Assembly (NCBI GenBank): GCA_903905395.1
Contig: CAIVGD010000294.1
Location: 1 to 5,186, forward strand
Origin: an uncultured Verrucomicrobiota bacterium
GTDB taxonomy: Bacteria > Verrucomicrobiota > Verrucomicrobiia > Methylacidiphilales > Verrucolacustridaceae
Length of the DNA: 5,186 bases
Direction: 5' to 3'
The number at the start of each line of letters is the position of its first letter. The first letter of the stretch is position 1. Shown here piece by piece: positions 1 through 5,186 of this stretch. The notes under the pieces are model-generated. The model saw only the letters and a program-made list of their open reading frames with translations. It was not told the DNA's origin and ran no database searches. Position numbers and translations under genes: made by a program.

Positions 1-2
1 AG

Positions 3-1868
3 AAAGAGATCGCCGCCAACCCCACCCTCGCCGAAATGTCCACCGGCTCCTGGCCGTGGCACCGTTCCGTCTGGGCCAGTGTAATCCAACGCATCACCGA
101 CGCCGGAGCTAAAGTGGTCGGCTTGGATGTACTTTTCCCGACCGCCAAAGGCGGGGACGCCGAACTGCTCAAGATCATGACCGCCCGAGGCGACCACGCC
201 GTTCTCGGGGGGACCTTCGAGGAAGTCAGCAACGCTGGACGCACTTCGGTCCAGCTCACCCTGCCAGCCGCTCTCGCATCGTTCGGGGCTTCAGAAATTT
301 CAAAAGAGAATGCGGCGGGTCGCGTCGGCTACGTGAATTTCTGGCCCGACAGCGATGGCACCGTTCGTCGCGCGGATTATCATCGCCAGTTTCAAAATGT
401 CACCTCTGTCTCCCTTTCCTACCGCATGCTCGAAAAAGCGGGTTATGGCAACCGCATCCCGGAAAGTGGATCGGGTCTGCTCCGCTTTGCTGGCCCACCC
501 AACTTCAACTACAAATCCATCCCCGTCTATCAGCTATTCGTCCCATCCACCTGGAAAACAGTTTTTCAAAACGGGGAGATGCTCAAGGATAAAATCGTCC
601 TCGTGGGTCCATACGGCAACTGGTCCAAGGACGTCATCCGCACCCCCTACCCCACCGCCATGCCCGGACCCGAAGTTCATCTCGCCGCACTCGGAGCCGC
701 GCTCACTGGTGGTTTTCTCTTTTCCCCGCCCACGTGGACTCCGCCTGCCATGCTTCTCGCGGCCGCTCTGCTTGCCCTGCTTCTGATTTGTGCCACCAGC
801 CACCCCGCCTTCCGCCTCATTCTACTCGCGGCGCTAGAGGTGGGCTATGCCGTTCTCACCTTTTTCATCCAGAATCGATTCAACCTGATTTTGCCGGCCG
901 TCAGTCCGTCCCTGACCCTGCTTTTTGGCGGTATCGGTTGCCTCGGATATGAATTCGTCCTCGAACAGAGAGCTAAGCGCCGTGTCAGCGGGATGTTCTC
1001 CACCATGGTCAGCCCCGAGGTTCTTTCCTACATGCAGGAAGATCCCGACCGCTTCCGCCTCACCGGAGAAAAACGCATGGTCACCATCTTCTTCTCCGAT
1101 CTTGCCGGTTTCACCACTATCTCTGAATCGGTTTCCGCGGAAGACCTCGCCAAAATTCTCAATCACTACCTCACTCCCATGAGTGATCTCGTCACTAAGT
1201 ACGGCGGCTACATCGATAAGTATTCGGGAGACGCCATCATGGCCGACTTCGGCGTCCCCGTCTGGACGGATCCCGATACCGACTCCCACGCCTGGAAAGC
1301 CTGCTGGTCAGCCCTCGAACAACAGGAACGTCTCCAGTCCCTCAAGCAAGAGCTCAAAGCCGAGTATGGTTGCGATATCGATGCCAGGATGGGCATTAAC
1401 ACGGGCGAAGTCGCCGCTGGCAACATGGGTTCAGACAAAAAGTTTCAGTACACCGTGATGGGCGATGCCGTAAACCAAGCCGCCCGCTTCGAGCCGGCGA
1501 ACAAACCCTTCGATACCCACATCATGATCGGCGGAAAAACCTACGAGATGGCCAAGGACAAGATCGAGGCCCGCTTCCTCGCCGCCATGATCGTCAAAGG
1601 CAAGACCGAAGCAGTCCCCTGCTACGAACTCCTCGCCAAAAAAGGGGAACTATCCGAAGCCAAACGCCGCGTCGTCCAAATATTCGAAGAAGGCTGGAAA
1701 TTGCACGCCGCCAAAAAGTTTCAGGAAGCCATCGCCAAGTTCGAGGAGGCCCTCTCCCTCGACTCCCACGACGGCCCATCCAAAACCTACAAAAAGATCT
1801 GCCAAGGTTTCCTCCGGACTCCCCCGCCCGACGCCTGGGCCGGCGAGTACATCCAGACCTCCAAATAA
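3..1868 (+). CDS. CHASE2-domain class III (IIIb-type) adenylate cyclase, 5' end outside the window
   Basis: This is a membrane-bound cyclase predicted to make cAMP from ATP. The frame is open to the window edge and CHASE2-like sequence begins before the first ATG (36), so that ATG is internal and the N-terminus is missing. Numbering from codon 36, residues 1-230 are the extracytoplasmic CHASE2 sensor (GSWPWHR near the start, KIVLVGPYG near 190, PGPEVH near 213). Three membrane helices follow (about 238-255, 262-282, 287-309), then a coupling helix and the catalytic domain (about 346-530). All catalytic positions are visible: metal-binding D355 (FFSDLAGF) and D399 (KYSGDAIMA), purine-selecting K395 and T473, and transition-state N480 and R484 (VNQAAR). 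Lys plus Thr indicates ATP specificity of class IIIb; guanylate cyclases use Glu/Cys. A short tail (about 552-610) resembles one TPR helix pair followed by the PPP-x-x-W-x-G ending that I recall in CHASE2 cyclases. What CHASE2 senses is unknown. Confidence 0.93.
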   Translation, partial: KEIAANPTLAEMSTGSWPWHRSVWASVIQRITDAGAKVVGLDVLFPTAKGGDAELLKIMTARGDHAVLGGTFEEVSNAGRTSVQLTLPAALASFGASEISKENAAGRVGYVNFWPDSDGTVRRADYHRQFQNVTSVSLSYRMLEKAGYGNRIPESGSGLLRFAGPPNFNYKSIPVYQLFVPSTWKTVFQNGEMLKDKIVLVGPYGNWSKDVIRTPYPTAMPGPEVHLAALGAALTGGFLFSPPTWTPPAMLLAAALLALLLICATSHPAFRLILLAALEVGYAVLTFFIQNRFNLILPAVSPSLTLLFGGIGCLGYEFVLEQRAKRRVSGMFSTMVSPEVLSYMQEDPDRFRLTGEKRMVTIFFSDLAGFTTISESVSAEDLAKILNHYLTPMSDLVTKYGGYIDKYSGDAIMADFGVPVWTDPDTDSHAWKACWSALEQQERLQSLKQELKAEYGCDIDARMGINTGEVAAGNMGSDKKFQYTVMGDAVNQAARFEPANKPFDTHIMIGGKTYEMAKDKIEARFLAAMIVKGKTEAVPCYELLAKKGELSEAKRRVVQIFEEGWKLHAAKKFQEAIAKFEEALSLDSHDGPSKTYKKICQGFLRTPPPDAWAGEYIQTSK

Positions 1869-1943
1869 CCCCTGCCACTGGCCCCGCCCCTCACGCCACC
1901 CACCATCTCCAACCACCCCCCCCTCCCCCTCGCTCCCCCCCCC
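1869..1943 (+). terminator. C-rich, G-poor tract downstream of the cyclase; candidate Rho-dependent termination (rut) zone
   Basis: By my count 53 of these 75 bases are C and only 6 are G, including runs of eight C (1916-1923), five C (1925-1929) and nine C (1935-1943). It begins directly after the cyclase stop codon. Rho loads on C-rich, G-poor unstructured RNA, so the 3' leader of the cyclase mRNA would suit Rho-dependent termination. No GC hairpin followed by a U run is visible here; the T5 stretch at 1964-1968 has no stem before it. On the minus strand the same bases are G runs that could form a G-quadruplex. The base composition is observed; the function is inferred. Confidence 0.4.
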
Positions 1944-1972
1944 GTTTCGCATTATTCCCCGCCTTTTTATCC

Positions 1973-1990
1973 ATGTTACATATGTAACAT
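1973..1990. promoter_or_regulatory. Perfect 18-bp palindrome, candidate operator
   Basis: The sequence ATGTTACATATGTAACAT is identical to its own reverse complement over all 18 bases with no spacer. It lies in a short AT-rich island, 90 bp before the HAD gene start and 105 bp after the cyclase stop. A TATAAAT stretch at 1992-1998 begins two bases after it and could be a -10 box, in which case a bound protein would block RNA polymerase; I find no convincing -35 box at the right spacing. The form (two 9-bp half-sites, dyad centre between 1981 and 1982) suits a homodimeric helix-turn-helix regulator of the TetR, GntR or similar type. No regulator gene is in the window, so the protein cannot be named. 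It is not a terminator: the stem is AT-rich and has no loop. Confidence 0.5.
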
Positions 1991-2079
1991 CTATAAATGG
2001 ATGGCCGGCGACCTGTTTCGCGATTTTTGCCCTAGGCCTTGGCGAGATGTGAAAATTTTGCGAAGATTTAGCTTCAGTC

Positions 2080-2694
2080 ATGAACCCGCCTATCACCCAT
2101 CTTTTCTTTGATCTCGGCAACGTCCTTGTCGGACTCCGCTCCGGCGAAAAGATCAAAGCTCTAGCCGCCAAAGCAGGACAAGACACGGAGACCTTCTGCG
2201 AAAAAATCTGGTCTCACGAACGCTCCCATGACTACGAACGAGGGCGCCACACCTGTGACGAGTACTTTGCCCTTCTCGCTGAGGATCTCGATCTCTCCCA
2301 TGCCCAAAAAGAACTCCAGGAAGCCTTCTGCGACATCTTCGATCCCCTCCCGCACCGCGTGGCCCTCGTCCGCCAACTGGCCGCCCACTACCCCCTCGCG
2401 CTGATCTCCAATACCTGCGCCGCCCATATCCGCCATCTGGAATCGACCTACGACTTTTTCCCGCTGTTCTGCCCACGGATCTACTCGCACGAAGTCGGCG
2501 CCCGCAAGCCGCATCCCGATATTTATGAAAAAGCCCTCGTGGCCGCACAGGCTCAGGCAAAAACATCTCTCTTCATCGATGACTTGGCCGAAAACTTGGA
2601 AACCCCAGCCCGCTTAGGCTGGCGCACCATCCACCTGCCGCCCGGGTCGGATCTAGCCTCCGCCCTGAAATCGGTTGGGATCGGCGGATACTAG
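2080..2694 (+). CDS. HAD-superfamily (subfamily IA) hydrolase, YihX-like sugar-phosphate phosphatase
   Basis: A 204-residue soluble cytoplasmic hydrolase, the usual length for HAD-IA enzymes with a small helical C1 cap. All four HAD motifs are visible: motif I FFDLGNVLV with nucleophile D11, motif II LISNT with S110, motif III with K143 (GARKPHPDIY), and motif IV FIDDLAEN with D167/D168 for Mg2+. The cap (about 16-85) has a DYERGR...DEYF stretch like that of E. coli YihX, an alpha-D-glucose-1-phosphate phosphatase that shares the FDLGNV signature. The usual second Asp of motif I is Gly13, as in YihX. A sugar phosphate is the best substrate guess; an FMN- or other small-phosphate phosphatase is also possible. 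ATG 2080 is the only sensible start, because an in-frame TGA lies at 2050-2052. No good Shine-Dalgarno sequence precedes it. Its stop overlaps the stop of the convergent kinase gene by 4 bp. Confidence 0.88.
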   Translation: MNPPITHLFFDLGNVLVGLRSGEKIKALAAKAGQDTETFCEKIWSHERSHDYERGRHTCDEYFALLAEDLDLSHAQKELQEAFCDIFDPLPHRVALVRQLAAHYPLALISNTCAAHIRHLESTYDFFPLFCPRIYSHEVGARKPHPDIYEKALVAAQAQAKTSLFIDDLAENLETPARLGWRTIHLPPGSDLASALKSVGIGGY

Positions 2695-4928
2695 ACTTTT
2701 TTGACCGTCAGGGCCGGTGGCCCCGAAGGTGGCTCGCCGGAGGAAACCGTGGGCACCGCCGTTTCCGCTTCCCCTAGAGCTTGTGGCTCGGTGTTCTTGC
2801 CTTCCTCCGTGATCGTCTTCGCCGGCTTCTTTCGGCTGACGGTTTTGCTGTAGTAATATTCGGTGTACTTGTAGTAGCCGTATTCCGGTTGTTTCGGATC
2901 AACTCCATTGAAAATAATCCCAAGGACTTTGGCGTTGCGGGAATAGAGAGCCTCGAGGGAACTTCGCATCAGACGGCATGAAGTCCGCCCCGCCCGGTAC
3001 ACAATCAAGGCCCCGTCCACCTTTGGAGCGAGACTGGGCGTGTCGTCCACCGCCAGAACCGGAGCGGTGTCAAAAACCGTCATCTCGAACTCCTTCCGTA
3101 GGTCTTCCAGCAGATTCTCGCAGTTGGCACTGAAAAATAATTCTCCGGGATGCCCGATGGGTTCCCCCGCAGCCATGAAGAACAGATTCTTATAGGGGGT
3201 GGGCTGAATCACCTTTCGCCAATCCGCTTGCCCCCCCAGCACCTCAGCGAGACCCGGTTCTCCATCCAAGCCAAAAAGCCGATGCAACCCGCCCCTTCGC
3301 AAATCTCCGTCGATCAAAAGAATCTTCCCGTCCGTTGCAAAAGAAAGAGTGAGGGCAAGATTGGCGGTGATCGTTGACTTGCCGTCTCCGGGTGTGGGAC
3401 TGCACACGAGGATTACCCGGTTTTTTCGTTTCCCATCGCCGCCGACAAAACGAAGACTGGATCGGATATTGCGAAAGCTTTCGGCGTACACGTGCCGGGT
3501 ATCCTGGGGTCCCAGGAGAGGTAGATGCCCTTCCGCGTCGGCAGTTTCCTGCGGGATCTGGCCGTACACCGGTTCGGTGAAGTGCTCGCTCAATTCCACC
3601 ACGGTGGACACCCGGTCATTAAAGCGGTCCAGCATAAACAAAATTCCGCCCGTCAAGAGCAGGCCCATACCCAGTCCGATGAAGAGGGAACGGATTAAAC
3701 CGGGTTTGATAGAAATCGCCGGGGTGGCTTTTTCCAGGATATTCACGTCGAACTGGCTGACATCCTGACTGACATTCACATTCTGCACGGTCCCGAGCAG
3801 GCGGTCGTAAAGCTGTTGTTGCCTCTCTTTCTCGCTTTTCATCTTTTCAAACTCGGCCATCTTCCGCCCCACCTCGAGGGCCTTACTCTCCGACTCGGCC
3901 ACAAGCTTCTCCAGATTGGTCATCTGCAGTTGGAGACCTTGCCGCTTCTCGATGACCGACTCCTGGCTCTGCTGGCGGACGATTTCCAGCTTACGTTCCC
4001 CTCGGGTAATTTCGTCCTTCAAAGAAAGGATCTTGGGATGCTTGGGTCTGAGATATTTGGCGAGCTGTTCCAGACGCGCCTTGGCCCGTTGCAACTGCCG
4101 CTTGGTCTGGATGTACTCCGATTGGGGCCCCTCGAGAATGCCGGCGTTTCCGGCGTCCTCCTTGTTTCCGGTGCTTCCGCTACCCGCCCCCTGATTTTGG
4201 CGTTCCAGCGTCTGGTCAATGCTCATTAAATCCAGCAGTTGGCTCTCCTTTTTGAGTTCAGCGAGCTGTTTGCTCAAGTCCACCAGGTAGGTGCCGACGT
4301 AATTGCCCTGCTCCTGGAGAAAGATGACGTTGTTGTTCTGCTTGAATAAAAAGATTTTCTGGTCGAGATCGGAAATCGCTTTTTCCAACTCGACCAACTG
4401 CTTGGCCACCGCGTCCACTGTTTTCTGGGATGTTTCGCCCCGCATTTCTCGTTTGAACTCCAAAAATTCGTGCATGCAGGCGTCGGCAAAAAGCTGGGAA
4501 TATTTAGGATTCGGGCTGGTGACCTTGAGGACAAAGATGGAGGCTTTGGGTTCCTGCTGGACGCTCAGATCCGCCGGTAGCCCCTTCATTTCCGGAAGAG
4601 CAGCCTCCACCGCATTGCTGGCCCGGTGTTTGATTTCATCGCTCTGCATCAGGGAAACTTGGGTGCCGAAATAGTTCGTGAGCTCCTCCGTATAGATCGC
4701 GCTTTCCCCAGTCATGATCCGGGGACTCACCATCATCCGCCCGAAACTCACGTAAAGGGGCTCGCTGAGAAAATAGCGAACTCCCTGCACCAGGAGAGCG
4801 GCGGAAAGAATCAGCACTGGCAACCACCAGTATTTTCTGAGCAACAGCGTATAGCGATAAAGGCGGGCTCGTAGGACCGCAGGGGAAAGCGGTCCGCCAG
4901 TGCCAAGTTCCTGTCCAATCTCTGTCAT
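2691..4928 (-). CDS. Wzc-type bacterial tyrosine autokinase / polysaccharide co-polymerase
   Basis: An inner-membrane protein of 745 residues that controls chain length and export of capsule or exopolysaccharide. The order is: short cytoplasmic N-terminus; TM1 (about 33-53); Wzz-type periplasmic domain with long coiled-coil helices (about 165-240 and 270-380) split by a Gly/Ser/Asn-rich linker (about 245-268); a Pro-containing segment and TM2 (about 411-433); cytoplasmic BY-kinase domain (about 480-680). Kinase signatures are complete: oligomerisation motif E483-x2-R486-x2-R489, Walker A TPGDGKST (K517), Walker A' LLIDGDLRR (D540, D542) and Walker B VFDTAP (D620). The C-terminal tyrosine cluster has seven Tyr between 683 and 693 (YGYYKYTEYYY); these would be the autophosphorylation sites. 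A tyrosine-free, Pro/Glu-rich tail of about 50 residues follows. It is co-transcribed with the export gene 12 bp upstream. The substrate polymer cannot be told. Kinase and co-polymerase are fused in one chain, as in Proteobacteria, not split as in most Firmicutes. Confidence 0.96.
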   Translation of the reverse strand: MTEIGQELGTGGPLSPAVLRARLYRYTLLLRKYWWLPVLILSAALLVQGVRYFLSEPLYVSFGRMMVSPRIMTGESAIYTEELTNYFGTQVSLMQSDEIKHRASNAVEAALPEMKGLPADLSVQQEPKASIFVLKVTSPNPKYSQLFADACMHEFLEFKREMRGETSQKTVDAVAKQLVELEKAISDLDQKIFLFKQNNNVIFLQEQGNYVGTYLVDLSKQLAELKKESQLLDLMSIDQTLERQNQGAGSGSTGNKEDAGNAGILEGPQSEYIQTKRQLQRAKARLEQLAKYLRPKHPKILSLKDEITRGERKLEIVRQQSQESVIEKRQGLQLQMTNLEKLVAESESKALEVGRKMAEFEKMKSEKERQQQLYDRLLGTVQNVNVSQDVSQFDVNILEKATPAISIKPGLIRSLFIGLGMGLLLTGGILFMLDRFNDRVSTVVELSEHFTEPVYGQIPQETADAEGHLPLLGPQDTRHVYAESFRNIRSSLRFVGGDGKRKNRVILVCSPTPGDGKSTITANLALTLSFATDGKILLIDGDLRRGGLHRLFGLDGEPGLAEVLGGQADWRKVIQPTPYKNLFFMAAGEPIGHPGELFFSANCENLLEDLRKEFEMTVFDTAPVLAVDDTPSLAPKVDGALIVYRAGRTSCRLMRSSLEALYSRNAKVLGIIFNGVDPKQPEYGYYKYTEYYYSKTVSRKKPAKTITEEGKNTEPQALGEAETAVPTVSSGEPPSGPPALTVKKV

Positions 4929-4930
4929 GA

Positions 4931-4936
4931 CTCCTC
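4931..4936 (-). promoter_or_regulatory. Ribosome binding site of the autokinase gene
   Basis: Read on the minus strand the 12-bp gap between the export gene stop and the kinase ATG is TCTCGAGGAGTC. GAGGAG ends two bases before the ATG; pairing through its GAGG core leaves four. The spacing is short but usable, and there is no other in-frame start nearby, so it supports the ATG at 4928-4926. Confidence 0.55.
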
Positions 4937-4940
4937 GAGA

Positions 4941-5186
4941 CTAGAAGTTAATCAGCCGCTTGGGGACAAAGATATGATCCCCATCTTGCAGTTCGGGGTT
5001 CATTTCTTCCTCTCCCGTTTCCAGAATTTTCACCATATCGATGATCATCGGCTCCCCTTTTTCACCTTTACGGAATAGTTTCACCCGCCGCTTGTCCGCA
5101 AAATCACCGAACTTGGCCTGGACAATCACATCTTTGACGGTCAATGGCCGATCCAGCGGAATCGGAAAGTTGCCCGCGGCCGCCAC
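4941..5186 (-). CDS. Polysaccharide export (Wza/GumB-like) protein, C-terminal SLBB domain only; 5' part outside the window
   Basis: The last 81 codons and stop of a gene that starts beyond the window edge; the first codon here, GTG, is read as an internal Val and not as a start. The fragment has the layout of an SLBB (soluble ligand-binding beta-grasp) domain: an opening VAAAGNFPIP that matches the family's 'V-x-G-x-V-x-x-P-G' strand, then LTVKDVIVQA helix, a charged strand (RRVKLFRKG), and the family's typical end NPELQDGDHIFVPKRLINF, equivalent to the 'L-x-x-G-D-x-I-x-V-P' motif. Such proteins form the outer-membrane or periplasmic channel for capsule or exopolysaccharide. It ends shortly after the SLBB motif, without the C-terminal membrane helix of E. 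coli Wza. The autokinase start lies 12 bp downstream, in the usual export-kinase order, so the two are almost certainly one operon. Confidence 0.85.
   Translation of the reverse strand: MAAAGNFPIPLDRPLTVKDVIVQAKFGDFADKRRVKLFRKGEKGEPMIIDMVKILETGEEEMNPELQDGDHIFVPKRLINF

Noticed and set aside
834..1289. A 151-codon minus-strand open frame inside the cyclase gene
   Set aside because: It is antisense to the transmembrane and catalytic region of a gene with complete catalytic motifs; no family signature, so a shadow frame.
1916..1943. Poly-C runs as a sequencing or assembly error
   Set aside because: They lie wholly outside coding sequence and cause no frameshift, so there is no evidence of error, although the exact run lengths deserve caution.
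1964..1968. T5 stretch as an intrinsic terminator for the cyclase
   Set aside because: No GC-rich inverted repeat precedes it; the upstream bases are C-rich and cannot pair with each other.
2016..2065. Possible hairpin between TTCGC (2017-2021) and GCGAA (2060-2064) before the HAD gene, as a riboswitch or attenuator
   Set aside because: Only five paired bases with mismatched flanks and a 38-base loop; no known riboswitch core is recognisable.
1650..2186. A 178-codon minus-strand open frame over the cyclase end, the intergenic gap and the HAD start
   Set aside because: Its protein is Gly/Glu/Arg-rich low complexity produced by the C-rich tract and the antisense of two well-supported genes; no domain is recognisable.
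3349..4229. Plus-strand open frames of 137-139 codons opposite the autokinase
   Set aside because: They mirror the kinase and coiled-coil coding sequence, whose motifs are all intact, and show only Ser/Arg- or Leu-rich translations without domains.

Overview
The window holds four genes in two blocks that face each other. On the plus strand are a CHASE2-type membrane adenylate cyclase (its 5' end lies before the window) and a small YihX-like HAD hydrolase. On the minus strand, in the order of transcription, are the last 81 codons of an SLBB-type outer-membrane polysaccharide export protein and a complete Wzc-type tyrosine autokinase / polysaccharide co-polymerase. The DNA is moderately GC-rich with C-ending codon preference. 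The gene content (CHASE2 cyclase with a C-terminal TPR-like tail, export protein plus fused Wzz/BY-kinase) fits a Gram-negative, environmental bacterium. Verrucomicrobiota or another PVC/deltaproteobacterial-type lineage is my guess, but no marker gene in the window settles it.

Layout: 3-1868 cyclase (+). 1869-2079 is the only sizeable intergenic gap. It starts with a very C-rich, G-poor tract (a plausible Rho-dependent termination zone), followed by an AT-rich stretch carrying a perfect 18-bp palindrome at 1973-1990 that looks like a regulator operator. 2080-2694 is the HAD hydrolase (+). 2691-4928 is the autokinase (-), whose stop codon overlaps that of the hydrolase in a shared CTAG. 4941-5186 is the 3' end of the export gene (-), 12 bp upstream of the kinase start and clearly in the same operon.

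How they work together: the minus-strand pair is the exporter/chain-length-control module of a Wzy-dependent capsule or exopolysaccharide pathway. The export protein forms the outer-membrane channel, while the kinase spans the inner membrane and cycles between phosphorylated and unphosphorylated states at its C-terminal tyrosine cluster. The cyclase would make cAMP in response to an extracytoplasmic signal. The HAD enzyme most resembles sugar-phosphate phosphatases. A functional link between the cyclase, the phosphatase and the polysaccharide locus is possible but not shown by the sequence. I see no mobile element, CRISPR array, RNA gene or clearly new system. The most distinctive non-coding signal is the palindrome.
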